Positions 9,157 to 18,367 of a stretch of 64,000 nt of DNA are shown here, piece after piece. How positions within the stretch are numbered: the first letter of the stretch is position 1; every line of letters starts with the position of its first letter. The translations under genes were made by a program, and so were the position numbers. The DNA comes from Solwaraspora sp. WMMA2065 (GTDB lineage Bacteria; Actinomycetota; Actinomycetes; Mycobacteriales; Micromonosporaceae): assembly GCF_030345075.1 (NCBI RefSeq), contig NZ_CP128361.1:5022001-5086000 (forward strand), written 5' to 3'. The notes beneath the pieces are model-generated. The model saw nothing but the letters and a program-made list of their open reading frames with translations. It was not told where the DNA came from and searched no databases.

Positions 9157-9654
9157 ATGACAACGGGTGGAGATGACGTGCGCGACGACGACACCGAATG
9201 GCTGGCCGCGGCGACGCCTCGGCCGTGGACGAACCGGCTCACTCCGTGGCTGGTTGCCGTGCTGCTGTTGGTCGCCGGGTTCGCCGTCGGCGTGGCGGTG
9301 CCGTCCAACGACGACACTGGCGCGGGTGCCGGGCCCGGACTGCGCGGATCCGGCGCCGGGCAGTTTCAGCCGGGGGCGGGGCAGTTGCAGCGGGGCGGCG
9401 CGGCCGACGCGACGGGTGCGGAAGGGGGCGGCCCGCAACCGGCAGCGGTCGGCACGGTCAAGCTGGTCGACGGCGACACGGTGTACGTGGAGACCGAGGC
9501 CGGGGAGGTGGTGATCGTGCGCACCGATGGCGGGACGGCCGTCCGGGTGCCTGGTGACCTCGACGGGTTGGCCGTCGGCGTGCCGGTGTCGGTGGCCGGC
9601 GAAACCGCGACGGACGGCACCGTCAGCGCCGAGTCGATCGTCGCCGGTGACTGA
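9157..9654 (+). CDS. Single-pass membrane protein with an extracytoplasmic beta domain
   Basis: A 165-residue protein, last in the exporter operon, starting 11 bases after the permease stop. Residues 1-28 are cytoplasmic and acidic, residues about 29-47 (PWLVAVLLLVAGFAVGVAV) form a membrane helix, a Gly/Gln-rich linker follows, and the last 65 residues (VGTVKLVDGDTVYVET onward) look like a small beta-barrel similar to DUF5666-like domains. No catalytic motif is visible. Its position suggests a role with the exporter on the outer face of the membrane. Confidence 0.7.
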   Translation: MTTGGDDVRDDDTEWLAAATPRPWTNRLTPWLVAVLLLVAGFAVGVAVPSNDDTGAGAGPGLRGSGAGQFQPGAGQLQRGGAADATGAEGGGPQPAAVGTVKLVDGDTVYVETEAGEVVIVRTDGGTAVRVPGDLDGLAVGVPVSVAGETATDGTVSAESIVAGD

Positions 9655-9700
9655 CAGCTGACGCTGATCACATCCAGATCGACAAGATCAACAGTAGTTG

Positions 9701-9738
9701 GCAACATCGATGTGACGTCGGCAACACGATAGCGCAAC
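9701..9738 (+). promoter_or_regulatory. Four pentamer half-sites at 11-bp spacing before the nitrate operon (GlnR-box-like)
   Basis: Pentamers GCAAC (9701), GTGAC (9712), AACAC (9723) and GCAAC (9734) occur exactly 11 bases apart, each separated by six bases. This matches the layout of actinobacterial GlnR boxes (gTnAC-n6-GaAAC repeated), although the individual pentamers match imperfectly. A GTYGGCAACA element also occurs twice 20 bases apart (9697 and 9717), which could instead be a site for another activator. The array centre is about 41 bases before the ATG at 9761, a normal activator position if transcription starts near that codon. Confidence 0.45.
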
Positions 9739-9760
9739 GTCGATTTCCCACTCTTGGGCG

Positions 9761-11950
9761 ATGGGTGACCACGGCAGTCCCGACCTGGTCGGGAACGTGC
9801 TGACCCACTGCCCGTACTGCTCGCTGCAGTGCGGCGTACGGATGCGGCCGGCGCCGCCCCGACCGCCCGTCATCGAGCCGGCGGACTTCCCCACCAACCG
9901 GGGCGGGCTCTGCGCCAAGGGCTGGAGCGCGCCGGAACTGCTCGACCACCCCGACCGACTGCTCACCCCGCTGGTGCGCGCCGACCCGGCCGACCGGCGC
10001 AGCCCGCTGCGCCCGGCCAGTTGGGACGAGGCCCTCGACCGGATCACCGCCGCCATACAGACCAGCCAGCACCGGTACGGACCGGCCAGCGTCGGCCTGT
10101 TCGGCGGCGGCGGGCTGACCAACGAGAAGGCGTACCAGCTCGGCAAGTTCGCCCGGGTCGGACTGCGTACCCCGCACATCGACTACAACGGCCGGTTCTG
10201 CATGTCGTCGTCGGCCACTGCCGGCAACCGGGCCTTCGGTATCGACCGAGGCCTGCCGTTTCCGCTGGCCGACATCGCCGACGCCCGCGCGGTGCTGGTT
10301 GTCGGCGGCAACCCGGCCGACACCATGCCACCGGCGATGCAGTACTTCGACGCCGGCCGGGCCGCCGGCGCGGTCCACATCGTCGCCGACCCGCGCCGCT
10401 CGGCGACCGCCCGGGGCGCCGGCATCCACCTGCCGGTGGCGCCCGGCACCGACCTGGCCCTGGCCAACGGGCTGCTGCACATCGCCATCCGGGCCGGCCA
10501 CGTCGACCAGGCGTACATCCGGGACCGGACCACCGGGTTCGACGCGGTCCGCACCGCCGTCGCCGGCTACTGGCCGGACCGGGTGGAACGGATCACCGGC
10601 GTGTCCGAGGAGTTGCTGCAGCGTACGGTGCACGCGCTGGCCACCGCGCCGACCGCGATGATCCTCACCGCGCGCGGTGCCGAGCAGCACAGCAGCGGTA
10701 CCGACACCGCGCAGGCGTACATCAACCTCGCCCTCGCCCTCGGCCTGCCCGGCCGGCCCGGCAGCGGCTACGGCACCATCACCGGGCAGGGCAACGGCCA
10801 GGGCGGCCGGGAACACGGCCAGAAGGCCGACCAGCTGCCCGGCTACCGGCGCCTCGACGACCCGGCCGCCCGCGCCCACGTCGCCGCCGTGTGGGGCGTC
10901 GACCCGGCCGACCTGCCCGGCCCGGGGGTCTCCGCCACCGAGATGATCGACCGGATCGGTACCCCCGGCGGGGTGCGCACCATGCTGGTGTTCGCCTCGA
11001 ACATCCTGGTCTCCGCGCCCGACCGGGACCGGGTCGCCGACCGGCTGGCCGCGCTGGACTTCCTCGCGGTGTCGGACATCTTCCGGTCCGAGACGGCCGC
11101 CGTCGCCGACGTGGTGCTGCCCACCGCCCAGTGGGCGGAGGAGGAGGGCACCATGACCAACCTGGAGGGTCGGGTGCTGCGCCGCCGCCGGGTGCTGCCA
11201 CCACCGGACGGGGTACGCGACGACCTGAGCGTGCTGGCCGCGCTCGCCGACCGGCTCGGCCGGGGCAAACACTTCTCCACCGACCCGCAGACCGTCTACG
11301 ACGAGCTGCGCCGGGCCAGCGCCGGCGGGATCGCCGACTACGCCGGCATCAGCTACCAGCGGATCGAGGCCGAGGACGGGGTGTTCTGGCCGTGCCCGGC
11401 CGACGGCCATCCGGGTACGCCGCGACTGTTCACCGAACGGTTCGCCACCGCCGACGGGCGCGCCCGGTTCATCCGCGTGGAGCACCGGGATCCGGCCGAA
11501 CTGCCCGACCGCAGCTACCCGTACCTGCTCACCACCGGCCGAATAATGGGCCAGTACCAGAGCGGCAACCAGACCCGCCGCTCGCCGTCGCTGGCCAGCA
11601 CCGCCAGCGACCCGAAGGCCGAGATCCACCCGGACCTGGCCCGCCGGCTCGGCATCGGCACCGCAGACCTGGTCGAGTTGACCACCCGCCGGGGCCGGGC
11701 GGTGTTCCGGGCGTACCTGACCGAGCACATCCGGCCGGACACCGTCTTCGTGCCGTTCCACTGGGGCGGCACGGCCAGCGCCAACGCCCTGACCGATCCG
11801 ACGTTGGACCGGCACTCCCGGATGCCGGCGTTCAAGGTCTGCGCGGTGGCGGTCCGCCGCTTCGCCGGACCCGACGGAGCCGGCCGGGCCACCACCGGCC
11901 CGGTCGGAGCCGGCCCGAGCAGCGCCGCCCCCGACGATTCCGCCACCTGA
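9761..11950 (+). CDS. nasA: Assimilatory nitrate reductase, molybdopterin catalytic subunit
   Basis: Reduces nitrate to nitrite in the cytoplasm with a bis-molybdopterin-guanine-dinucleotide cofactor and a [4Fe-4S] cluster. At 729 residues it matches the NasA/NarB class. The cluster motif is CPYCSLQC near residues 19-26 followed by CAKG about 30 residues later. The YNGRFCMSSS segment near residue 145 resembles the usual molybdenum-site region of this family, and the C-terminal molydopterin dinucleotide-binding domain starts near YPYLLTTGRIMGQYQSGNQTRRS. No N-terminal Tat signal or C-terminal [2Fe-2S] extension is seen. It heads a tight operon with an unknown small protein, NirB and NirD. A GTG at 9778 could also serve as start. 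Confidence 0.92.
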   Translation: MGDHGSPDLVGNVLTHCPYCSLQCGVRMRPAPPRPPVIEPADFPTNRGGLCAKGWSAPELLDHPDRLLTPLVRADPADRRSPLRPASWDEALDRITAAIQTSQHRYGPASVGLFGGGGLTNEKAYQLGKFARVGLRTPHIDYNGRFCMSSSATAGNRAFGIDRGLPFPLADIADARAVLVVGGNPADTMPPAMQYFDAGRAAGAVHIVADPRRSATARGAGIHLPVAPGTDLALANGLLHIAIRAGHVDQAYIRDRTTGFDAVRTAVAGYWPDRVERITGVSEELLQRTVHALATAPTAMILTARGAEQHSSGTDTAQAYINLALALGLPGRPGSGYGTITGQGNGQGGREHGQKADQLPGYRRLDDPAARAHVAAVWGVDPADLPGPGVSATEMIDRIGTPGGVRTMLVFASNILVSAPDRDRVADRLAALDFLAVSDIFRSETAAVADVVLPTAQWAEEEGTMTNLEGRVLRRRRVLPPPDGVRDDLSVLAALADRLGRGKHFSTDPQTVYDELRRASAGGIADYAGISYQRIEAEDGVFWPCPADGHPGTPRLFTERFATADGRARFIRVEHRDPAELPDRSYPYLLTTGRIMGQYQSGNQTRRSPSLASTASDPKAEIHPDLARRLGIGTADLVELTTRRGRAVFRAYLTEHIRPDTVFVPFHWGGTASANALTDPTLDRHSRMPAFKVCAVAVRRFAGPDGAGRATTGPVGAGPSSAAPDDSAT

Positions 11951-11964
11951 CGAAGGGACCCACG

Positions 11965-12312
11965 ATGCAGTCGACCCCACGTTTCCTGCAAGGAGTGTTC
12001 GCGTTCGACGGCAAAGGGTTGGACACGCCGCTGCCGTTGGATGGCAGCCTGCGCTACACGGTGCCGGACGGGCTGGTCACGCAGACCGTCTACTTCCGGG
12101 GCGGCAACAGCAGCGGCGAGCTGGTCTACGTCCTGCTGCTGCGCGACGGCGACCCGATGCGCTACTTCCCGATCGGCGCCCGCGACGCGGTGCACGTGCC
12201 GTTGCGGGTCGTCGAGGACCTGGTCGCCGGCACCGTGGTGGAGCTGCAACTCGCCGCGCCGGAAGGCGTCACCGGCACCGTCGTGCTCGATCTCGGCCTG
12301 GTGGAGGTGTGA
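11965..12312 (+). CDS. Conserved small protein of the nitrate assimilation operon
   Basis: A 115-residue protein between nitrate reductase and NirB. GAAGGGA precedes the ATG by about seven bases, and the stop is two bases from the nirB start, so it is certainly part of the operon. The sequence predicts mostly beta strands (RYTVPDGLVTQTVYFRGGNSSGELV is broken by turns), with no signal peptide, membrane segment or cysteine. I do not recognise a named family. A role in assembly, cofactor handling or electron transfer contact is possible from position only. Confidence 0.75.
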   Translation: MQSTPRFLQGVFAFDGKGLDTPLPLDGSLRYTVPDGLVTQTVYFRGGNSSGELVYVLLLRDGDPMRYFPIGARDAVHVPLRVVEDLVAGTVVELQLAAPEGVTGTVVLDLGLVEV

Positions 12313-12313
12313 G

Positions 12314-14800
12314 GTGACGCAGCGACGACCGCGACTGGTGGTGGTCGGCAACGGCATGGCCGGTGCCCGTACCGTCGAGGAGATCATCGACCGGGTCGGC
12401 CCGGATCGGTACGACATCACCATGTTCGGCGCCGAACCGTACGGCAACTACAACCGGATCCTGCTGTCCAACGTGCTCTCCGGCGCCGAGGAAGAGGACG
12501 GCATCTTCCTCAACAGCCTGCCCTGGTACCAGGAGAACGGCATCGCCCTGCGGGCCGGGGTGGAGGTGACCCGGATCGACCGGTTCGCCAGGGTTGTTCA
12601 CGCCGTCGACGGCACCGTCACCCCGTACGACAAGTTGGTGATCGCCACCGGCAGCGTGCCGTTCGTGCCGCCGATCGACGGCGCCCACCACCCACGACGC
12701 GGCTTCCACCAGGGAGTGTTCACCTTCCGCACGCTCGACGACACCCGGGCGATGATCCGCTACGCCCGCGACCACGAGCGGGCGGTGGTGATCGGCGGCG
12801 GCCTGCTCGGCCTGGAAGCCGCCCGCGGCCTGCAGCAGTACGGCGTGTCGGTGACCCTGCTGCACGCCGCCGGGCACCTGATGAACGCCCAGCTCGACGC
12901 CACCGGCGGAGACATCCTGCGGCGCAGCGTCGAACGGCTCGGTATCGACGTGGTCACCAAGGCCCGCACCGAGCGGATCCTCGGCCGGGACGCCGTCGAT
13001 GGGGTCCGGCTCGCCGACGGGCGCACGTTCGCCGCCGACATGGTGGTGATCGCCGCCGGAATCCGACCCAACACCACGCTCGCGCAGGTCAGCGGCCTGC
13101 CGGTGGAGCGGGGCATCGTCGTCGACGACCACCTGCGGGTGCTCGACGAGCCGGACATCTACGCGGTCGGTGAATGCGTGCAGCACCGAGGGCAGACGTA
13201 CGGCCTGGTTGCGCCGCTGTGGGACCAGGCGAAGGTGCTCGCCGGGCAGCTCACCGGCACCGACCCGACGGCGGCGTACCACGGCTCGCGGACCGCGACC
13301 AAGCTGAAGGTCGCCGGGGTCGACGTGGCCGCCATGGGGGTGACCGCGCCGGAACGCGACGACGACGAGTTCGTGGTCTTCGCCGAACCCCGGCGCGGCG
13401 TCTACAAGAGCGTGGTGGTCCGCGACGACCGGCTGATCGGTGCCACCCTGGTCGGCGACGTCGGCAAGGTCGGCTTCCTGATGCAGGCGTTCGACCGGGG
13501 TTCGCCGCTACCGGAGGAGCGGGTCCGGCTGCTGTTCGACCTCGGCGGGCCGTCGGCCGAGGTGTCCGCCGCCGAACTCGACGACGACGCCCAGGTGTGC
13601 AACTGCAACGGGGTCAGCAAGGGCACGCTGGTCGCCACCGTCGCCGGCGGGGTTCGCACGGTGACCGGGGTGATGGACGCCACCCGGGCCGGCAAGGGCT
13701 GCGGCTCGTGCAAGAGCCTGGTCGGCCAGATCGTCGAGTGGGCGGCCGGCGGCGAGGTCGGGGAGGACCCGGCGGCCAACTGGTACGTGCCCGGGGTGCC
13801 GATGGACAAGCCGACCCTGATGGCCGAGATCCGCGCCCGTGGGCTGCGCAGCGTGTCGGCGGTCTTCGAGGCGCTCGCCGACGGCCGCGAGGACGCCAGG
13901 AGCAAGATGGGGCTGGTGTCGCTGCTGCGGATGATGTGGGGCGACGAGTACGTCGACGAGCGCGGCGCCCGGTTCATCAACGACCGGGTGCACGCCAACA
14001 TCCAACGCGACGGCACCTTCTCGGTGGTGCCGCAGATGAAGGGCGGCTGCACCACCCCGGCCCAGCTGCGCCGGATCGCCGACGTGGCCGAGAAGCACCA
14101 GGTGCCGTTGGTCAAACTGACCGGCGGGCAGCGCATCGACCTGCTCGGCATCCGCAAGGAGGACCTGCCGCAGGTGTGGGCCGACCTGGACATGCCGTCC
14201 GGGTACGCGTACGGCAAGAGTTTCCGGACCGTGAAGACCTGCGTGGGCAGCGAATTCTGCCGGTTCGGCCTGGGTGACTCGACCGCGCTCGGCATCGCGA
14301 TCGAGGAACGGTTCCAGGGGCTGGAGGCGCCGGGCAAACTCAAGCTGGCGGTCACCGGGTGCCCGCGCAACTGCGCCGAGGCGTACGTCAAGGACCTCGG
14401 GGTGGTCGCGATCGAGGGCGGCCGTTGGGAGATCTACGTCGGCGGCGCGGCCGGTGCCCACGTACGCAAGGGCGACCTGCTGGCCACCGTCGACGCGCCG
14501 GATGAGGTGATGACGCTGACCGGCCGGTTCCTGCAGTACTACCGGGAGAACGCGAACTGGCTGGAACGCACCTACGCGTTCGTGCCCAGGGTCGGCGTCG
14601 ACCGGCTGCGGGAGCTGATCGTCGACGACGTCGACGGGCTCGGCCCCGGACTCGACGAACGGATGGCGGCGGCGGTGGCCGGCTACCGGGATCCGTGGCG
14701 GGAACGGGACGCCCCGGCGACCCCGGGCCAGTTCCGGACCGCGTTGCCGCTGGTGCCGCTGCCGGCGGTACCGGTCCGCGCCGAGAGCAGCCGGTCGTGA
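12314..14800 (+). CDS. nirB: Assimilatory nitrite reductase [NAD(P)H], large subunit
   Basis: Reduces nitrite to ammonium by six electrons. The 828 residues contain an N-terminal FAD/NAD(P)H-dependent oxidoreductase (about 1-300; VVVGNGMAGAR and VVIGGGLLGLEAA are the two dinucleotide-binding turns), a BFD-like [2Fe-2S] domain (Cys429, Cys431 and the later CGSC pair), and two ferredoxin-like nitrite/sulfite reductase half-domains. Siroheme/[4Fe-4S] ligands are in CVGSEFC (about 642-648) and TGCPRNC (about 680-686). The GTG start lies two bases after the preceding stop; the larger open frame upstream is not coding. The nirD gene starts within its stop codon. Confidence 0.95.
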   Translation: MTQRRPRLVVVGNGMAGARTVEEIIDRVGPDRYDITMFGAEPYGNYNRILLSNVLSGAEEEDGIFLNSLPWYQENGIALRAGVEVTRIDRFARVVHAVDGTVTPYDKLVIATGSVPFVPPIDGAHHPRRGFHQGVFTFRTLDDTRAMIRYARDHERAVVIGGGLLGLEAARGLQQYGVSVTLLHAAGHLMNAQLDATGGDILRRSVERLGIDVVTKARTERILGRDAVDGVRLADGRTFAADMVVIAAGIRPNTTLAQVSGLPVERGIVVDDHLRVLDEPDIYAVGECVQHRGQTYGLVAPLWDQAKVLAGQLTGTDPTAAYHGSRTATKLKVAGVDVAAMGVTAPERDDDEFVVFAEPRRGVYKSVVVRDDRLIGATLVGDVGKVGFLMQAFDRGSPLPEERVRLLFDLGGPSAEVSAAELDDDAQVCNCNGVSKGTLVATVAGGVRTVTGVMDATRAGKGCGSCKSLVGQIVEWAAGGEVGEDPAANWYVPGVPMDKPTLMAEIRARGLRSVSAVFEALADGREDARSKMGLVSLLRMMWGDEYVDERGARFINDRVHANIQRDGTFSVVPQMKGGCTTPAQLRRIADVAEKHQVPLVKLTGGQRIDLLGIRKEDLPQVWADLDMPSGYAYGKSFRTVKTCVGSEFCRFGLGDSTALGIAIEERFQGLEAPGKLKLAVTGCPRNCAEAYVKDLGVVAIEGGRWEIYVGGAAGAHVRKGDLLATVDAPDEVMTLTGRFLQYYRENANWLERTYAFVPRVGVDRLRELIVDDVDGLGPGLDERMAAAVAGYRDPWRERDAPATPGQFRTALPLVPLPAVPVRAESSRS

Positions 14801-15171
14801 CCGCGGTCGAGGACAGCCGGCTGATCGAGCACCGGATCGGACCCGGCGACGACATCCCACCCGGCGAGGGCCGGGCCTACCCGGTCGCAGGTGACCTGGT
14901 GGCGGTGTTCCGGCTGACGTCGGGGCAGTTGCGGGCGGTGGCGGCGGTCTGCCCGCATGCCGGCGGCCCGCTCGCCGACGGGCTGATCGACGCCGAGGTG
15001 GTGATCTGCCCGCTGCACCAGCACGTCTTCGAGCTGGCGACCGGGTGCTCGCGCACCGGGCAGCCGGCACTGCGCAGCTACCCGGTCCGGCAGGACCCAG
15101 CCGGCACGGTGTGGGTGTCGGTGCCGGCGGCACGGGTTCCGGTACCGCCTGCCGGTGGCGCCGGCCGGTAG
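14797..15171 (+). CDS. nirD: Nitrite reductase small subunit, Rieske [2Fe-2S] type
   Basis: A 124-residue Rieske-type protein that partners NirB. The cluster ligands are in CPHAGG (about residues 49-54) and CPLHQH (about 69-74). The GTG start overlaps the nirB stop (GTGA), so translation is coupled. The open frame extends 34 codons upstream inside nirB, but that part has no homology. The C-terminus carries a short Pro/Ala/Gly tail. Length and domain content match NirD. Confidence 0.92.
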   Translation: MTAVEDSRLIEHRIGPGDDIPPGEGRAYPVAGDLVAVFRLTSGQLRAVAAVCPHAGGPLADGLIDAEVVICPLHQHVFELATGCSRTGQPALRSYPVRQDPAGTVWVSVPAARVPVPPAGGAGR

Positions 15172-15373
15172 ATCTCACAACGTCGGGGCCGGCCCGGTGC
15201 GAACCATGACCACGCTCCGACATCACCGTTTTCCACGCCAGGAAACATTCGGTTCATAACCTGACTCCCCAATGCCACCCCGGTAGACGTCCGATCATCG
15301 CCGATCCGGAAACGTCGCTCGGCAGCATCTCGATCGCCACCCTACGGCACCCGATGGCTAAGGAGCCAACCTG

Positions 15374-16738
15374 ATGGCCAACGAGACAGTCAACGCGGAG
15401 ACCATCGAGACCCGCCCGCAGGAGAACCGGAAACGGTGGATTGCGCACTGGGAGCCGGAGGACCCCACCTTCTGGCGTACGGTGGGCCGGCCGGTGGCCC
15501 GGCGCAACCTCATCTTCTCCATCTTCGCCGAACACATCGGCTTCTCGGTGTGGCTGCTCTGGAGCATCGTGGTGGTGCGGCTGAGCAGCGCCGGGTGGGA
15601 CCTCAGCGTCAGCCAGACGCTCTGGCTGACCGCCGTACCGAGCGGTGTCGGGGCGTTCCTGCGGCTGCCGTACACCTTCGCGGTGCCGATCTTCGGCGGC
15701 CGCAACTGGACGGTCGTCTCCGCCCTGCTGCTGATCATCCCGTGCGCCGGTCTCGCCTGGGCGGTCAACAATCCGGAAATCGGGTACGGCACCCTTCTGA
15801 TGATCGCCGCGACAGCCGGATTCGGCGGCGGAAACTTCGCATCCAGCATGGCCAACATCTCGTTCTTCTACCCGGAACGGGAAAAGGGCTGGGCGCTCGG
15901 CCTGAACGCCGCCGGTGGCAACATCGGCGTCGCGGTGGTGCAGTTCCTGGTGCCGAAGGTGATCGTGCTCGGCGGCGGGCTGGCGCTGTCCCGGGCCGGC
16001 CTGATGTACATCCCGCTGGCGGTCATCGCGGCGGTCTGCGCCTACCTCTACATGGACAACCTGGCCGAGGCGAAAGCGGACGTCGAACCGGTCTGGTCGT
16101 CGTTGCGCCACCCTGACACCTGGATCATGTCGCTGCTCTACATCGGCACGTTCGGCTCGTTCATCGGCTACTCGGCGGCCTTCCCGACCCTGCTGAACGC
16201 GGTGTTCAACCGGCCGGACATCGCGCTCGGCTGGGCGTTCCTCGGCGCCGGGATCGGCTCGGTCGCCCGGCCGCTCGGCGGTCGGCTCTCCGACCGGATG
16301 GGCGGCGCCCGGGTGACCGCGGCCAGCTTCGTCGTCCTTGCGGCCGGCGCCTACGCCGCGCTGTGGGCGGTGCAGCAGCAGAACCTGGGCGTCTTCTTCG
16401 TCAGCTTCATGGTGCTGTTCGTCGCCACCGGCATCGGCAACGGGTCGACGTACCGGATGATCTCGAAGATCTTCCGGGTGAAGGGTGAGGACCGGGGCGG
16501 CTCTGCGGAGACGATGCTGCGGATGCGCCGGGAGGCGGCCGGCGCGCTCGGCATCATCTCGTCGGTCGGCGCGTTCGGCGGCTTCCTGGTGCCGATCTGC
16601 TACGCCTGGGCCAAGTCGACGTACGGCAACATCGAGCCGGCGCTGCGCTTCTACGTCGTGCTGTTCGTGGTGATGCTGGCCGTCACCTGGTTCGCCTATC
16701 TGCGGCGGGGTTCCCGGATGGCGCAGGCCGGCGTCTAG
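15374..16738 (+). CDS. narK: NarK-type nitrate/nitrite transporter, major facilitator superfamily
   Basis: A 454-residue multi-span membrane protein with about 12 hydrophobic segments. The two Gly-rich nitrate signature helices are visible as [20 protein letters not shown] (about residue 140) and [15 protein letters not shown] (about residue 355), and conserved arginines lie in [18 protein letters not shown] and in the second half. AAGGAG stands eight bases before the ATG. It follows nirD after a 200-base gap that probably has its own promoter, and it supplies nitrate to the reductase operon. I found no convincing GlnR box in that gap. Confidence 0.93.
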   Translation: MANETVNAETIETRPQENRKRWIAHWEPEDPTFWRTVGRPVARRNLIFSIFAEHIGFSVWLLWSIVVVRLSSAGWDLSVSQTLWLTAVPSGVGAFLRLPYTFAVPIFGGRNWTVVSALLLIIPCAGLAWAVNNPEIGYGTLLMIAATAGFGGGNFASSMANISFFYPEREKGWALGLNAAGGNIGVAVVQFLVPKVIVLGGGLALSRAGLMYIPLAVIAAVCAYLYMDNLAEAKADVEPVWSSLRHPDTWIMSLLYIGTFGSFIGYSAAFPTLLNAVFNRPDIALGWAFLGAGIGSVARPLGGRLSDRMGGARVTAASFVVLAAGAYAALWAVQQQNLGVFFVSFMVLFVATGIGNGSTYRMISKIFRVKGEDRGGSAETMLRMRREAAGALGIISSVGAFGGFLVPICYAWAKSTYGNIEPALRFYVVLFVVMLAVTWFAYLRRGSRMAQAGV

Positions 16739-16749
16739 GATCGGGCGTC

Positions 16750-17994
16750 GTGCGCGTACTTCTCATCGGTAGCGGCGGACGCGAGCACGCGCTCGCGTCC
16801 AGCCTGGCCGCCGACCCCGCCGTCGACCAGTTGATCGCCGCTCCGGGCAATCCGGGCATAGCGGCGGTGGCCGAGCTGCGCCCGGTCACCGCCACCGACC
16901 CGCAGGCGGTCGCCGCCCTCGCCGTCGAGGTGGCGGCCGACCTGGTCGTGGTCGGTCCGGAGGCACCGCTGGTCGCCGGGGTCGCCGACGCGGTACGCGC
17001 CAAGGGCATCGCCTGCTTCGGGCCGTCCGGCGCGGCCGCCGTACTGGAAGGCTCCAAGAGCTTCGCCAAGGACGTGATGGCCGCCGCCGGGGTGCCGACC
17101 GCCCGCGCCGTGACCTGCCGGAACGCCGACGAGGTGGCCGCCGCGCTGGACGCCTGCGGCACCCCGTACGTGGTGAAGAACGACGGGCTGGCCGCCGGCA
17201 AGGGGGTGGTGGTGACCGACGACCGCGCCGCCGCCCTCACCCACGCCGACTCCTGCGGGCAGGTGGTGGTCGAGGAGTACCTGGCCGGGCCGGAGGTGTC
17301 GCTGTTCGTCGTCACCGACGGCACGGCGGCGGTGCCGCTGCTGCCGGCCCAGGACTTCAAGCGGGTCGGCGTCGGCGACACCGGCCCGAACACCGGCGGC
17401 ATGGGTGCGTACGCGCCGCTGCCGTGGGCGCCGCCGGACCTGGTCGACCAGGTGATGGCCGAGGTGGTGCACCCGACGCTGACCGAGATGCGCCACCGGG
17501 GCACCCCGTTCGCCGGGCTGCTCTACGTCGGGCTGGCGGTCACCGCCGCCGGCCCCCGGGTGATCGAGTTCAACGCCCGGTTCGGCGACCCGGAGACCCA
17601 GGTGGTGCTGGCGCTGCTGGAAACCCCGCTGGCCGGCCTGCTGCACGCGGCGGCGACCGGCACGCTCGCCGACCACCCGCCGCTGCGCTGGCGGGACGGG
17701 GCAGCGGTGACCGTGGTCCTCGCGTCGGCCGGTTACCCGGCGGCGGCCCGCACCGGCGACGTGATCACCGGTGCCGGGCAGGCCGGGATCAGCCACGCCG
17801 GCACCGCCCGCGACGCCACGGGGCAGTTGGTCTCGGCCGGTGGTCGGGTGCTCAGCGCCACCGGAGTCGGCGCCGACCTGGCCGGCGCGCGGGACGCCGC
17901 GTACCGGCTGCTGGCCGGGGTCGACCTGCCCGGTGGGCACTTCCGGGCGGACATCGCCCTGGCCGCCGCCGAAGGCCGGATCACCCTGCCCTGA
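16750..17994 (+). CDS. purD: Phosphoribosylamine-glycine ligase
   Basis: Second step of de novo purine synthesis: ATP-dependent joining of glycine to 5-phosphoribosylamine. The 414 residues match GARS length. The ATP-grasp fold is clear: N-terminal [13 protein letters not shown], the ATP-binding stretch [14 protein letters not shown] (about residues 137-150), [10 protein letters not shown], and the metal site [14 protein letters not shown] (about 272-285). The GTG start is 11 bases beyond the transporter stop. The purine genes in this window are dispersed, and this one is apart from purSQL and purFM. Confidence 0.96.
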   Translation: MRVLLIGSGGREHALASSLAADPAVDQLIAAPGNPGIAAVAELRPVTATDPQAVAALAVEVAADLVVVGPEAPLVAGVADAVRAKGIACFGPSGAAAVLEGSKSFAKDVMAAAGVPTARAVTCRNADEVAAALDACGTPYVVKNDGLAAGKGVVVTDDRAAALTHADSCGQVVVEEYLAGPEVSLFVVTDGTAAVPLLPAQDFKRVGVGDTGPNTGGMGAYAPLPWAPPDLVDQVMAEVVHPTLTEMRHRGTPFAGLLYVGLAVTAAGPRVIEFNARFGDPETQVVLALLETPLAGLLHAAATGTLADHPPLRWRDGAAVTVVLASAGYPAAARTGDVITGAGQAGISHAGTARDATGQLVSAGGRVLSATGVGADLAGARDAAYRLLAGVDLPGGHFRADIALAAAEGRITLP

Positions 17995-18059
17995 CCCCGG
18001 GTGCCGGATCACCCCGTGCCGGCCGGATAGCGGCCCGCGCGGCGGGTACGCCCCGGCGC

Positions 18060-18335
18060 ATGGGGACGAGCTACCAGGACGTACTGGACAGCCTGAACGA
18101 GCTGGACTTTCCCGCCGACAAGGAACAGATCGTCGCGGAGGCGCGGCGGGTCGGTGCCAGCCCCGGCGTGGTACGCGCGTTGCGCGGCCTGCCGCCGGTC
18201 GAGTACGCCAACCGGACGGAGGCGGCCCGCTCGGCGCACATCGACGCCGCGCCGGAGCAGGACCCGGCCCAACGGGCGGCGCGGGCGCGGTTCCGGGACC
18301 ACCAGCGGGTGGCCCAGCATCTGCGCCAGCCGTAA
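18060..18335 (+). CDS. DUF2795 domain protein
   Basis: A 91-residue soluble protein. The first 60 residues (YQDVLDSLNELDFPADKEQI followed by an alpha-helical region and VRALRGLPPVEYAN) match the small all-helical DUF2795 family, frequent in actinobacteria. The rest is charged and ends HRVAQHLRQP. It follows purD by 65 bases and converges on the acyl-CoA synthetase gene. Function unknown; a DNA- or membrane-associated regulatory role has been guessed for the family only by its size. Confidence 0.8.
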   Translation: MGTSYQDVLDSLNELDFPADKEQIVAEARRVGASPGVVRALRGLPPVEYANRTEAARSAHIDAAPEQDPAQRAARARFRDHQRVAQHLRQP

Positions 18336-18367
18336 GTGCCGGGGTTCACCAAGTCCGGGCCGGGGGG

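Noticed and set aside
9668-11980. 770-residue open frame opposite the nitrate reductase gene, and similar long antisense frames throughout
   Set aside because: High GC keeps the opposite frames open. The composition is Arg/Gly/Pro/Val-rich with no domain, and the plus-strand product has clear motifs.
15172-15373. GlnR box before narK
   Set aside because: A GAAAC occurs at 15242, but no matching pentamers lie 11 bases on either side.
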